NCBI GenBank assembly: GCA_013396755.1 | Contig: VWZF01007168.1 | Span: 571,144-635,143 of the forward strand | Length of the DNA: 64,000 nucleotides | Direction of reading: 5' to 3' | DNA from: Sclerurus mexicanus | Taxonomy: Eukaryota; Chordata; Aves; Passeriformes; Furnariidae | Shown here: in pieces, positions 12,301 through 25,300 of the stretch | Position numbering within the stretch: the first letter of the stretch is position 1 | Layout: the number at the start of each line of letters is the position of its first letter | Notes under the pieces: model-generated | What the model saw: the letters and a program-made list of their open reading frames with translations, nothing else | What the model was told of the DNA's origin: nothing | Databases searched by the model: none | Program-made: the position numbers and the translations under genes

Positions 12301-15300
12301 AGAGTGCTTATCAAGCTAGGTGCATACATAAATCTACTTGCTCTCTTTCCCAAGGGAGAGTTGAAATCATGTTTTTTGCCTCTCAGAATAATACTATTCA
12401 GCTGGACATAAACATGGTATATCTTTCTTTTAGAAAATATTCCATTTTATTAAATAGGACTCAAAACTCACTGGCTAAAACCAAGTGTAAATCTTGAACC
12501 CTATGAGGAGATGGGCTTTCCTTTTTCCCATTTCTGGTTTGAAGTCCTTTACATACATAAACAGCACATTCAAAGTTCATGGTAAACCCCCTCAGATTCT
12601 GCAGTAGTTTGGAGAAAGTCTACTGTAAATTTCCTCATTGTTATTCCTTTGACATTACCAGCTGCATTGCAGGGAAGAAGACAAAAGGCCTGCAAAATAC
12701 TTACTTCCACCTACTGGCACATACAAGAGTGCTTTGATAAAGACTAGTTGTATTTCTCATCTCTCAGCCTTTCAGCAAGAATATTTTAAAGACTTAAACA
12801 TCTGCTCGCAGTATAAAGATGTCTTTGCATCATGCCATTGCTTCTAATTTCAAACAGTGCTCTAGAGTGTTAATCTCACTTGGAAATCAACATGTTCACC
12901 ATTATGTACATTATGATCTTCTCCTTTTGTTTCTTACTTATATGAACTACCTTCACTTCAGCCTTTCTTTCTACTAAGGAATTCACTGAGATTTCTTTAC
13001 ATTCAGTATCATAGACTATTCTATGATTTTGGAACTAAATTTTTATGCCAGATGCTCTTCTCAAAAGTGCATTCTTGAACAAAGAGTCAGCAACTCACTA
13101 GCTTTTTTAATTCATGCTGTTTATTCCCAAAATAGCAATGTAGAAATAAGTTCTGAGTAGATCTATTTGAGGATGATATTGCAACTGAAGAACAACCAGA
13201 AGCCTCATTGGAAGGAATAAGTGAAAAAATGGTAAACAAAATTAAATATTCCTCTGGCCTGGACAAAAATGGCTTCAAACATGCAAGTGCAAGGTGGGTA
13301 TGGAATTACAACATTCCTGTACTCCCCAAGTTTCAGCAATTTGAGACTAGGTCATTCACAAGTTTACATAATGTAAGTTCATATACAGTTTCAAGACCAT
13401 TCAAGGTCAAGAAGTGCATATGTTCAACCATGGCTTTGCAAGAAATCTTAAATCTTGTAAGAGTTGGCTGACAGTTACCATAGTGCATGTATTTCAACAT
13501 TGCCTATTTTTAATATATCAGAGCAAGAGAAGATCACAGCTTAAAAGTTTACTGTGATTATTTTCTCCTATAGAGGGAAGAATTAAAACAGTGTAAAACA
13601 TTTAAAGCAATAATCTATTTTCCATAACTGAAGAGTTTTTGTAGATTTTGTCTCCCTAAAACTCCTTTGCATTGATTCAAAGTCACTATGGAAAGAGATG
13701 ATGATCCCCTGAGAATTAAAAACTACTTAAAAGATTTAAAGAAATTTATAAAATAAAAGGCTACTTTCTATAAAGTAATGTCAATATGTTAGCTCGGTAT
13801 TCCCATCCATCTGATTGTCTTTAATAACTTTCATGATGAAAGTAAATGAGTTTCGAAAAATACATGGACAATGTTACCTCTATTCAATACTAGAGAGTAT
13901 TGTGGGGAACGTGAGCAAAACAAGATAATTAGGTAACATGACTGTAAGTAAAATGTACTATAAATAAGAACAGAATAATGCATTTCAGAAAGAAAGCCTC
14001 CTTAGCTGTAACATGGCATAGAAAGAGCTGAGTTTTGTTTCTTCTGTGAAACAAGGAAAAAAACTACCTCATATCAAATTAAAATAAAGTATGAAGATGT
14101 ATTTAGACCAGAAATAAACACAAAAAGCGGTGTCAGAAAAGACAAATAAGCAAGGTGTTCCAAACTTTACAGGAAATTTGTAACATTAATTCTGGCAAAA
14201 ATAACAAAAATTAAAATAAGAGAATGCTCATTGGTAAGGGTAGATATTGTGCATGTTCTAAAAGGACACATTAGCAAGGGCAACATTATTTTGATGGGAA
14301 GGATGGTTAAATAAGAAGAATGGAAGGAAAAATAATTTTTATCTCTAAGAGCATGGAAAGATTTGTTCCAGAGGACAGCAGGAATGCACTTTGAACAGCT
14401 ACAATAGGAACATTGTAATCAGGAAGGAAAAGCTATTTCTCTAACTAAAATTCCTATCTGTCTCTATAGAATGGCTACTCTTGATTTTGTGACAAGGATA
14501 CACACATTTATCCTTTGTAACTCTGGGAATGCAAAGAAGTAAGTGTAGGCTTCACGATTTACTCTTAGAATGCCCCCATACTTTTTCCAATCACATGGTA
14601 GGCATGTTTGCTTTCAAGGCAGTAACCAGTCAATTAGGAAGAATTAGCACTAAGCTATTGGTTCTTCAAACATTTCATCCTAGTGGAAACACACTAACAA
14701 GACTAGACCACTCGCAATACACATAGATTGTGGCTATTTCTCTATAAAATCAACAATTTTAATAGCATCCACCTTTTCCCACATAATAAGATAACACCTG
14801 AAAGACTCTGATAAACATTTCTTAGAAATTTGCCTTTGCTGTGAAATAAGGGTACATGCTAGACTAGACTTTTCTAGAGGTAAAGGAAGAAAGGGAGGAA
14901 AGAAAAGTGGAGAGGGCAAAGAGCCCTCTTTTTAAAATTAGATATTCAAAGTTTATTAGGCTAGAGGTACTCAAAAAGAGGAGACTCATATAAACCAGTT
15001 ACTAAATTGTTCACTCATGGCATGGGAAAAAGAGATTATTAATTTCTCGTTTCTTATGATTATTTCTAAGGCTTTTTGGCAACAACTGATAAATCTAAAG
15101 TGAATAAACAGCCATTTTTGTGTAAAAACTGGTAAACATAAGCAACCTCCAGTTCAAAGTCCAGCTGTCTTTGAGAATTGCCTAGGTTTTAAATTTGTTT
15201 TCCACTGGAAAACTAGAACTTGCCAGGTTTGGTGTTGTACCACGTGCACCACCTTCATCACAGAGCCTGGATTTTGTACCCAGAATTTCAAAGCATTTGG

Positions 15301-18300
15301 GACCATGTCAGTATTACAAGGCCCAAGTGACTAAAATGATCTATTTTCAGGTGTTTAAATTACAATACATCTAAAAATATTCCATTAAGAGAACTTTAAA
15401 ATTGCAAAGTCAAGGACTTAGAAAAATGGAATGTGCTAGACATGATGGTTATGTAACCTTAATCAGTTTTATTGTGAATACATTTTATCAAGCTGTCCTT
15501 AATTGAATCTGTTTCAACTGTCCCCATCCCTTTTCTTTAGCTTCCTTGGGCCTTCTTGTGTTGATTATTTGACTTCATTCTTTGTCCAAAAAGGATGTGC
15601 TCCACTCTTGGAGAAGCTACTCTGCCTCGCTCACAGCCTTCCCATAAGTTGCTTGTCCAGTTTCTGGCTCCTGTTCTCTACATGACTGGGAAGAAAAATA
15701 TCCCTCCCATTTTGCCTGGCTTGGGAGTGGATGTATTCCACCTAGATTTTTTTACCTTCTTTCTTAAAGGAAAGGATGTGTGGACTCATGCATATCAGGC
15801 AGTTGTCCACTCAGATATAGCTTCTGTATGGCTCCATTTGTTTAAGTGAATCCCACAAGAAGGTAGTAACCCCAGATGTATCAAGCTACTACAAGTTTCA
15901 TAAAAACACCAGTACAGAAGAGACACATTCTTAACACAGATAAGGGAAAAAAGATCAGTATTCATTCAATCCTTACAAAAGGTGAGATGGTGCATTTGAG
16001 TTACAAACTTGCCACATAATATTTCAAGTGGCTTTACTGCTCACAGAGAAATGTGTTTACCTTGGACAAAACAACTTTTTTCTTCTTCTTCTCTGCCTCT
16101 TGGAAATAAAACTTGGTCTGGAGTAGAAAGCCACTCTGGAAAATTTGAGCCTGAATGGTTAATTTAATTTGGCAACGTGATAAACAACTCAGAACAGGGA
16201 CCTAATGATAGGCAGCACTAGAGTCCCACCTGTAATTATCCATTATGTCCCAAGTGAGAAGCCACAAAATGTTTCCTTGAGATGTAGGAAAAATAGCTGC
16301 ATCCAGGCAGTTTAGGGTTTGAGCTGAATCCAGTTTAAGATAGTGTTTGCAGCTGGACACTGATTAGAGGAGGATCTGAAAACTTTCGATGGAATAGGGA
16401 TGAAATCTGCTGGCCATACCACTGTCAGCAGAAGTCTCTCATCTTTAGCCTAGTAATGACACAAGCACTATTTCTGCTTTAATTGTATATGCAACAAGGT
16501 TGGTTTAGTGCAATAATGATATATGATTACAACCAGTAATGCTTTACAAAAATAGAGAAGGAACCAGTTCCCTTCTCATGGAAAGCTAAATGCCCAGTGT
16601 TTTCAGTAAAACCAAAATGCCATTGTGGATTTCAGAGAGTATCTGACTGCTCATAACTCCAGATAAATCTTGGATGGATTTCAAAACCATGGTTTCTCAC
16701 ATAGGCTGAGTGATGTTATGATAGCACCATTTGATCTGCTGCTTCATGTTGCCAGGTATCATTAAGGCAGTAACATTTTAAAATTTTGTAGGATGTCTTT
16801 TTAATTTTTTTTGCTAAGAGTATTCTCAGTGTCCTTAATGCAAATTTTCTTTGTGCCATACGGTACAAATCTTCTGCACATGTTCTTCTACAGCGTGCAA
16901 TTACATTTTGGTCAGCATTATTTTTGTCCTTACGGCTTCTATAACACACTCATTGAAGGATGTGTTCTGTTCCTTACAAGAGAGGCTGCAATGCTCAGAG
17001 TGGAACATGTTAACCAAGATAAAAGCAACATATTCTTGTCAGGTCAGCAAAAGACAGGGCAAGGAGGATAAAAGGGAGAAAAGAAAGTGACAGCAAATAA
17101 AGTCCTGCTAGAAATTGCTACAGGGATAAAGGGCCTCTGTGGAAGAAGTGGCACTAACACAAGCCTGAGAGTGTTCTTCAATTGAATGGAAATAAAGTGA
17201 AGCACCCAGCTTTTAAAACACCAGGGTACAGATGGGCCTTGCTGATAGAATTCCACTTCTCTATTTAGACCTTCAAAGGAAAGTCAACTTGTTTAAATAG
17301 AAGGCATATTTTCATGATCAGCAACATGATGCACTGGGAGAGATGCATCTTCATCATTGGATCCTCTCTAGCTCTGGTGGTAAGGGATATGGTCAACTGT
17401 ACACCTCCACTGGTTGATGCATCCTTGCTTTGCAGACTAATTCTTTGCCAAAGGTTAATTGTGATTCCAAGGAAGTCATCACTAATTAGCAATCTTCCCA
17501 AGTAAAGTCAGACCATTTTATAACTGTGTATCATATTCACATATGGCTGTTCTCACTTGATTTCAGAGACTTACATTCAAGATATTACAAAATAAACCAT
17601 GCATTTCGTCTTTGAGTTCAAATAAACAATATTTAGTATTCCAGATCATGGGACACAGGAATGGCTGCATTCATCCTTTATCACACAGGAGTTTTAAAAT
17701 TATGCATTTTTATTCATCAGGGCCTGAAAAAGTCCTATAAACTCAGAGAAAAGCAGTGCCAACTGCAGAGTTCAACTCCTTGTGTTGAGGTGTTTCTAGG
17801 GAATGCAGTTTGTCCTGGCTGGGTGTTTGTTAAACCTATTAAAGCTAATCAAAGACCCCTCACAACTACTCTAAGTGTCATAGTCCTTACAGATAAGAAA
17901 AGTCCTCCTGTGTATAACCCAAATTCATTTCTTGTCAATTACACTAAACCTAATTCTTTGTGAATAGGTGAACACAAATTGATCATGAATCTTCTTTATA
18001 GCAAGGTTTTATACCTGAAGCTATTAGCTTATTTTTCAAGTTTGATTGAACCTAATTCCTTCAAATTTACTTGATGGGTGGCTTTTCCAAAGACACTTGC
18101 CATTGCCAGTGTTCTCTAGATTTCTCCCACTGCTTACACAGTTTTCCTATAGTAGAGTAGCTAAAATTTGGAGCAATACCTTGTAAGTGGAAGCAATACT
18201 CTTTGATTGTAATCATGGCTATGTGACGAGGACATAGAATGAGCTATGTCTTGAGCCCACATTTGGCAGGGCCAGCACCACCCAGGCTCTAGTTTACAGA

Positions 18301-20492
18301 GAGTTTTCTCTACTATCAGTACTGGATAAATCCCAAAGCTGGACCAGCTCTGACAATGCTGCTGTTCCCATGGTTGTAGTACCTGATCCAGCTTGCCCTT
18401 GCTTTTACCTTCCATTTCCTCCTACTCCTTCTGCTGTGCAGGGAACCAAGACCAGTGGTAGGACCTAATGTGGGTGATACTGGCCCTCTGGTAAATCCAT
18501 GATTGCAATGTATCAGCTGATGCTTCAATGGCAAGGAGGCCTTTTTGATTAAGATACACCAAAGACTTTATTCCTCTGCATTTTCTACAAGGTGTAATAA
18601 GCATGAGGATCCTGAGAATAAACATTTATTCTTACTAGTTGTAAATTATTTTAAAGAAGTGTTGTAATGTTTACTTCTATCTAAGGAATAGTTAAGGGAA
18701 AGAGAAAATCTGTATCCTAAGAAATTAAACCAGTATATTTTAAGCAGTTGTCTGAGTTTTCTAATGTGTTGCAATAGCTGCATGTAAGATGAGGCCACCA
18801 TTTGTGAGAGGTAGGGTATCTTGTGCTAGCAATGAGCTCCCAAGGATACTTGACTTTAAAAATGGATTTGGGCTTAAGTATCAGATTAAATGGCTCTATT
18901 CCCTCATCTACCACACTGCCATAGTTGGAGAGCTGAGCTACTTTATTCCTGTGGGTGTGCCTGAATAAAACAAGAAACCTCACCTCTCTGGAGCAGGCAG
19001 ATGATCTTCCTGCTTTGTGTTAAAGGAAAAACCTTTTCCAAAATGCTAATTAACTATATATCTGTCTTGCCTTTTGCAGACAGCTCAGAGTTTGTTCTGG
19101 CACTTGAAAAGCATAAATGAAGAAGACTTTTAAAAAGAAGCCTCTAAAGAGGGTTTACTAGTTTGGGCAAAGTACAAAACATGCACACGGTTACATGAGT
19201 ATGATTTTGCCTAGAAGTGACTCAGACTCAGCTAGTTCATGGCACAGTGCTGTAAAATTAGGCCTTTTTGGAAACACATCTGTGTACTGAATGTTTCCCA
19301 GACTTGATATAGGCTCTCTTTCTGTACATTTCCTTAAGAGCCACATACTAGCCACCCTGTCAATTAAACACTGTAATCATTTTCAGTCATCAGACTGTGA
19401 TCCACCTCTAAAGGCTTACCTAAAAAAGCTTCAGTAAGTTCCCATTTGGTATGGATAGGCCCATATGACATTGCAAGAGGCACAAAAATTGCAATGGATT
19501 TCAATAAATGCAGCAGTTTTGAAGATTTAAAGCTGGTTTTGTCAGACATACTATGTTCTTTTCACAAAGGCTTGTTTAAATTCGTTTTCTCATTGACAAG
19601 ATACGTTTATTATTGTTTCACATCCCTGATATTCAAAGTATGACATACACTTGCACTGTCCCACTCTGCAGGTGGCTTTGAATATTTGTGTATAAACACT
19701 GCTATTTATTGTTACTGTTGAAATAAACAGGGTGCAGCAGGAGTATTTAATTTCCTTCACTGGTTTCATTTATGCCACTCTAGACCTGTGTAAAATCTTC
19801 TGATGACAGACATTACAGGATTCCTGTGGCAAAAACTGGTTTTATCACAAAGTCAGTCTTGCTGCATCACTGCCATCAGTTCTCCAATAAATTGCAAGGC
19901 TCTCTGGCTTTAGCTGTACTGCGGTCTCAGTAATCCTTCCTGGGGAAGCTGAGATGTTTTTCAATATGACATTGAAAAATCTGTAACCAAAATACTTGTA
20001 TTTTAACAAGTTTTAATAAGTTTGATTAGTAATAGTTTTGCTTTAGCCTTAGTCTCTATCTTATTTTTCATTTTGAGATAAGCAAATATATGAAAATAAC
20101 AAATCTAGCAACCTCCCACATGTCAATCTCCCTTCTTCACAACCTATCCAGCTAGATAGCTATGTAGTTCTTTGCAATATGTTAGTCAGTGCCCTGTGCT
20201 TCCCTGATCAGCATACATGTCCCAGCAACTTTGATATTAACTCCAAGAAAAACCAAGCAAGAAACCACCACGCTGGGCAACCAAAGCAAATTTCCAAAGG
20301 ACAAAGCACACATTGCCAACAAAGCTTTTTCTTTGTTGTTGCTACTGCTACTGCATCATCCATGTGCTATTTGTGTATGGAGCTTCCAACCAGCAAAAGC
20401 CATGAAACGGTAGTTCCCATTCTGTCAGTTTTTCATTTTAAAGGCATTAACATAAGTTGAATGTTATAAAATATTTAAAGACATCAGAAGTT
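12301..20492. other. AT-rich non-coding DNA, no gene seen
   Basis: I find no exon, RNA gene or recognisable transposon in this 8-kb stretch. Frames up to 100 codons (17661-17963, plus) carry no motif and have no supporting splice or promoter context. Purine-rich sequence occurs near 14880-14925. The stretch at about 18200-18560 is less AT-rich but unclassified. Confidence 0.55.
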
Positions 20493-20787
20493 CTACTTGG
20501 AGAGAGACTATTTGTAAGGGCATGTAGTGACAGGACAAGGGGGAATGGCTTCACACTGAAAGAGAGTAAGTTTAGATTAGCCATTAGGAAGAAATTCTTT
20601 ACTGTGAGGGTTGTGAGGCACTAGAACAGGCTGTCCAGAGGTTTTGTGGATACCCCACCTCTGAAAGCATTCAAAGCCAGATTGGATGGGGCCCTGAGCA
20701 ACTGGTCTAGTGAAAGGTGTGCCTGCCCATGGCAGAGGGGTTGGAACTAGATGAGCCAAACCATTCTACTGTATGATTCTAGGATTC
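20493..20787 (+). mobile_element. CR1 LINE 3' end (about 295 bp)
   Basis: Reads in sense orientation through the terminal part of a CR1 retrotransposon: 'tagtgacaggacaagg' at 20525, the block 'attaggaagaaattcttt', the block 'ctgcccatggcagaggggtt', and a terminal TGATTCTAGGATTC close to the CR1 terminal octamer repeat. The corresponding reverse-transcriptase C-terminus is broken, and no frame remains open. The 5' end is truncated near 20493. No clear target-site duplication was seen, as usual for CR1. Confidence 0.9.
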
Positions 20788-22726
20788 AACCCATCAGATG
20801 CTCACACCCAGAAGTAATAGTCCTCATAATCATTCCTTCTAAACTTCACTTCTCATTAGGGCCTAACAATCAGATATGTAAATAAGAATTATTATAAATT
20901 AGGCCAGTTATAAAAAGTGTGCTTTAAGAACTTTAAGAAGGTAATTAGAAAAGACATAAAAAGGAAAGTCTTATTTCTTATTCATTCTCTATCTATGAAC
21001 AATCCCAAGTAAATAGAGAGAAAGATAGACAGGAAAGGTGAAAGAGTAAAATTCAGTTTAAGACCCCTACATACCATGCCTGTGAACATATTGTGATGGT
21101 GCAGTTCTACTAAGATAAAAACTTCTTTTCTTTTTGAAGACTATGACATTTTAGTAACATCTAGAACATTGCAGATAAAAACTTTTAAGTTTCAGTTTAC
21201 TAGTTTGCACAGAAATAAAATATTTACACTTTTTATGGAATAAATTGTTTAACATCAAAAGCAGTTTTAATATAAAAGTTTCATCAAAGTCTTCATAAAG
21301 GAACAGGAAACCAAGTAAAACATATTTAAGTGCAAACATTTCAAACACTTGAAAGATATTTCAAATATTAAGAATCATCCAAGCATTTTAAATCTGAATT
21401 GTTAATTCTTTTCAGTTCAAGACTTTATAGTCTCCAAATAATAATTAAATATTTATTTAAAAATTATTTTATAAACTTATTTTGATAAAATTACCATATC
21501 TAAAAAATCACTGGAAGTAGAAGCAGATTATGCCTGAAAATACAGTAATGTGTTCATTCACTAAGTATGAACTATGCTTTTTTACCACAGGCTCCTTTTG
21601 ATTTCATCACAACCATTGCTTAAGTTATGAGGAGGGACACAGCACACACAATCCTTCCTCAAGCTGACTGCAGCATGTTGTGGTGGAAGCACACCATCTT
21701 CTGGCAATAAAAGATCACTTTTTAAAAGCCTGTGAAAGGAAGTCTTTGTGTCACTCAACAAATCAGAAACACTCCTTGGATAATATCAGGACTTAATTCC
21801 TTTTCCTTAGAATGTCCTAAAGTGTTTCTTTTTGTTTTCCATAGAAAATTTTATATGAAGAAAATAACCTGAGTTTTTCCTAACAAAACACATTGCCAAT
21901 TAGCAGTATACTTTCAGCTGACAGGCTTAAAACCATTGAACCTTACATTGCTCAAATAAGATAACTGAAAGTCAATAGTTTTTTATTTTGTTTTGGGTTT
22001 TGCTTTTGTTTGGTGGTTTGTTTTTTTTTGTTGGGTTTTTTTTTTGTAATTGGGTATTTTTTTCAAACACACTATGAAGAGTAACGCTGAGCATGACTGT
22101 TCACAAACCATTTTGCAAAATGATTATTAACTTAATTTTCCCTGAAAGAGATAGAAATTATGCCAAAACCTACAGCTAAACACTAGATTTAGAGGATTGC
22201 AAAATTGTAACCATGTTATACTGATGGCCTTTCAGAGAATTTTAATGCAACAGAGGTCGCTCCTGCTGCAATCCACCAGCACAGGTCACTGACAAATCCT
22301 GTTCATTTCTCTGAGCCCTTTATAGCCTTGTGTTGCCACTTTCTGCTTTCTCCAATAGAAACAGCGTAAGGCTTTCGGTAAACCCATTAACGCCCCAAAT
22401 TGGAATTACAACTAGGAGGATATATTCTGCTCTGGCTCCATTCATCTGGAGGCCCATATTTTCCCCAGTCTTCCTTTTGTAACCTGTGTACTTAAACAAG
22501 CAATTCCTACTTCCTTTCATGTGCCTTACCAGATACAAACCAGTCAGGCCTTGATTTTCCAAAGCTCATGCCTACCCCTACATGCTTGGACATTCTCCTG
22601 TGCTGTCTGTCAATGGCTAACAAAGGAGTAGGTCAGGAAATGTGATCCAGGGCTGGACAGAACAGGCCTTAGGACTTGGAATGAGAAATAGAGTGCAGCA
22701 GGTGAATGTGCTCAGCATTATGAAGC
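20788..22726. other. AT-rich non-coding DNA, no gene seen
   Basis: Very AT-rich around 21420-21500. A T/G-rich low-complexity tract lies at about 21979-22060. The piece at 22240-22640 is more balanced in composition but matches no family I can name. No coding or RNA gene is apparent. Confidence 0.55.
21979..22060 (+). repeat. T/G-rich low-complexity tract
   Basis: About 80 nt made almost only of T and G on the plus strand, with T-runs of 9-10 separated by G or GG. It is a simple degenerate repeat, with no gene-like or transposon-tail context. Confidence 0.75.
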
Positions 22727-23150
22727 ATGGAATTTTGAAATGGTTTGGGTTGGAAGGAACTTTCAGAGATCATTTACAGAAATCCCCTTGCCATAGGCAG
22801 GGATACTTTTCACTAAATCAGGTTGCTTAAAGCCCCATCCAACCTGACCTTGAATAGGTCCAGGAATAAGATACCACAAGTTTTCTGGGCAGTGTCGCGC
22901 CACGTTCATCCTAAAAAATTGCCTCCTGTCCACTCTAAACCAACCCTCTTTGAGTTTAAAACCACTACTCCTGCTTCTGTTTATACAAACCTTGGTGAAA
23001 GGTGTCTCCATCTTGCTTATAAGCTCTCTTGACATACTGAAAGGCCACATAAGGCATCCTGAAGCCTTCTCTTCTCCAGGCTGAATAACACCAACTGTTT
23101 GGGTTGTTTCTGTTGGGAAAGCTTTTTATCACTAGCCCCTTCACTCCTGT
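22727..23150 (-). mobile_element. CR1 LINE 3' region, minus strand (about 420 bp)
   Basis: The plus strand shows the reverse complement of a CR1 3' end: 'atggtttgggttggaagg' at 22740, 'ccatccaacctgaccttga' at 22834, 'gagtttaaaaccactactcc' near 22953, and 'cttctcttctccaggctgaa' near 23066. The segment covers the CR1 3' UTR and the last part of the ORF2 reverse-transcriptase region, now without an open frame. Divergence is greater than in the copy at 25301, suggesting an older insertion. The 5' boundary near 23150 is approximate. Confidence 0.88.
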
Positions 23151-23504
23151 TAATAAAGATTAATTTCCAAAACCCATTATTTGTGTTTCAGAGAACAGAT
23201 GCTTCAATATTACCTTGAAGAGAGACACAGCAACAAGTGAAGGCAAAGCAAAATTAGAAAAAGAAAGAAAACTGACTGAAATTGTCATGGAAACAGAAGA
23301 ACGTGCCAATAAGAGCAACTTAATAATATAGCTGCATATCATAAAAACACATTGGCCTCCTGCTGTAGCTTCAAAGGGAGGAAAAGGGAAAAGGTCCCTG
23401 TTTTGCATCAGAGGTGTGTATTTATACTGAGTGGTTTGCTTTGTGTGACAACATGTTCTTGTGTGTTTTTCTGAGGGAGTGGTAATGTCACCACATTAGC
23501 GCGT

Positions 23505-23610
23505 ACCTGTGGTAAGTGTGAGAGCGTCAGTGTATCAGTGTATGTGAGTGAGAGTGTTTACACATGTGATTGCTAGAGTGTGAGTGTGTGTGACTGTGTT
23601 TATGTAAGTG
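23505..23610 (+). repeat. Degenerate (GT)n / GAGTGT tract
   Basis: About 100 nt rich in GTGT, GTGA and GAGTG units, interrupted by occasional C and T. It reads as a decayed TG microsatellite. Confidence 0.7.
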
Positions 23611-23859
23611 CCAAGTCCTGTGCTTGGTCACAACAACCACAAGTAATGCTACAGGCTTGGGGAAGAGTGTAGCAGGGCCAGTCAGCTGGCAGCTCCTCTA
23701 GTGGTAACTAGACAAGTGGCTTCTGCCAAATTTGTATCCCAAAGCCTGAATGTCCCAGCACCCATTGCTCTCAGTGTAGTTATCAACAATTCATTGTTCA
23801 GTTTTCCCAGAGGCTGGTGTATGGCAGGGGACACAGGTCATACACTCTATGATGTTTTG

Positions 23860-23888
23860 GAACTGAGTCACGTTGCCTGACTCAGTTC
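23860..23888. promoter_or_regulatory. Perfect 11-bp inverted repeat with two AP-1-type sites
   Basis: GAACTGAGTCA (23860-23870) and TGACTCAGTTC (23878-23888) are exact reverse complements around a 7-nt spacer. Each arm contains the AP-1/TRE consensus, TGAGTCA at 23864 and TGACTCA at 23878, with centres 14 bp apart. What I see is the sequence symmetry. That such sites bind Jun/Fos or Maf-type bZIP dimers is established knowledge. Any activity here is inference, and chance or transposon origin remains possible. Confidence 0.4.
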
Positions 23889-24188
23889 TTTTAGGGGTGC
23901 CGTGTTGCCACAGTTGTTTTTCAAGGCCCCAGATTTTTGTTTTTCTGGGCCGTGGCATGGTTCACAGAATATGTTTCCAACTACTCAGTAGTCGCCTCCA
24001 CCTTTGTAAGCACCTGATTTGTGGTACTGTGATTTAATCCACCTGCCAAGTTTCCTCATACAGGTATTTCAGACTGTACCAAAAATGTTTTAGCCACTTG
24101 ACTTCTATGAATGTGGTGCTATAAATAGCTCACCCTTATGTTCCCAGTCCAGATCCATCTGAGCCACTTCTAATTCTAACACCCTAGT

Positions 24189-24806
24189 TGTCCTGGTTTT
24201 GGTTGACACAGAGTCTATTTCTTAGTAGCTGGTAAATGCTTGTTACTTTTTTTAATTTTTTTTTTTTTTTAATTTAGTACGAGGATAGTGTTGATAATAC
24301 ACTGATGTTTCGGCTGTTGCTAAGTAGAGCTTACCCTAAGTCCAGGACTTTTCAGTTTCCCATGCTGTGCCAGTGAGAAACTGCACAAGAAGCTGGCAGG
24401 AAGCATAGCCTGGACAGCAGAGCCAAACTGCCTAAGGGGTTATTTCATTGCATAGAATGTCATGCAATAAGCACATATAGTTACACAGGAGGGGTGATTG
24501 CTGCTCAGGCATGGGATGGGCATCTGTCAGCGGGTGGTGAGGAACTTCATTGTACATCAATTGTTTCTCTTGGGTCCTGTGACTCTCTCTGCACCTCCTT
24601 ATCATCACAGTTATTGTTGCTATTATTATTAGAATATTTAGTATCATTATAATTATTATATTTTGTTCAAATTATTATTTTTATCTTATCTCAACCCACA
24701 CCATTTATCTTTTCTTTCTGATTCTCCTCCCCACTGAGGATGGGGGGGGGGGGGTAAGCAAGCAGCTGCATGGTATGTAGTTGCCAGCTGGGATTAAACC
24801 ACGACA
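24189..24806 (+). mobile_element. Avian endogenous-retrovirus LTR (about 618 bp)
   Basis: Opens with TGTCCTGGTTTTGG and closes with TTAAACCACGACA, giving the TG...CA ends expected of an LTR. It follows the order of an LTR family I know from passerine genomes: 'acactgatgttt' near 24300, 'aagctggcagg', 'ggcatctgtcagcgggtgg' near 24519, an ATT-repeat block (24605-24680), 'atctcaacccacacc', and a G-rich stretch with 13 G at 24742-24754. A degenerate TATA-like ATATAG sits near 24475. Sequence after it resembles a primer-binding site and leader, so this is probably a 5' LTR rather than a solo LTR. No matching target-site duplication is evident. Family naming is from memory. Confidence 0.82.
24742..24754 (+). 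repeat. G-run, 13 nt
   Basis: Uninterrupted run of 13 G inside the 3' part of the LTR. Related LTR copies that I recall also have a G-rich stretch here, so it is probably an expanded native feature. It is also a likely place for sequencing length error. Confidence 0.9.
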
Positions 24807-25300
24807 GTCCTTGTTTGGCATCCATCTTAGGGCACGAAGAGTTGAGATAATGATAGATCTGACCAGAGAGTGATAAAACAAAGTGCTTATAAACATTCAT
24901 TAGTTTAGGAGTTGCTGGTCATTGTGTTGCTTTGTTTGCTCTCAGAGTTCCCGCGTGTGTGCTCACAAGTGCATTAGACAATCGTGTTCTTGCTGCCCGT
25001 GTTCCCTGTGGTGTCATTTATGGAGACTGGGCTAAGATTATCCTTGCTCTTTGCAGATGGATTGCCGTGTGGACAGAGCCGGCCCCGGATCCGTCCCCGG
25101 AGCGGCTCCGTCTTCTCCGAGCTTCTGGCGCCGTCTGGTGGGAAATGTCCATAACTACACCTCTTTCCCTCCTTCGGGAAGAGGAACTATCCTCCAGCCG
25201 TTTTCCCCCTTAGTCCTTTCCTTCCTCCCGAATTCTTCGAAAGCCCTCCATCCCTCTAGGCTGGTTGCAGTAGCTTTTGAGAATTTTAAAGATTCTGACT
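24807..25300 (+). mobile_element. Retroviral leader remnant downstream of the LTR
   Basis: Immediately after the LTR, 24816-24833 resembles a diverged primer-binding site of the Lys-tRNA type used by class II-like avian elements. It is followed by 'gagttgagataatgatag', which I recall as leader sequence of the same family. A GC-rich block (25070-25135) and pyrimidine-rich sequence follow, up to the CR1 at 25301. No gag, pol or env frame is intact or recognisable, and no 3' LTR is found downstream. The provirus is therefore a truncated or deleted remnant. The leader call is an inference. Confidence 0.5.

Larger units (their letters stand above)
23151..24188. other. Non-coding DNA between CR1 and LTR
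   Basis: Contains the GT-rich tract (23505-23610) and the AP-1-type hairpin (23860-23888), listed separately. The part from 23620 to 24188 is more GC-balanced than its surroundings. It may belong to an old transposon, but I cannot name one and see no open frame. No polypurine tract precedes the LTR at 24189, which argues against this being the 3' interior of a provirus. Confidence 0.45.

Noticed and set aside
24188..24189. Target-site duplication around the LTR at 24189-24806
   Set aside because: The five to six bases on either side (CTAGT and GTCCT) do not match, and because leader sequence seems to follow, a flanking duplication is not expected at that edge.
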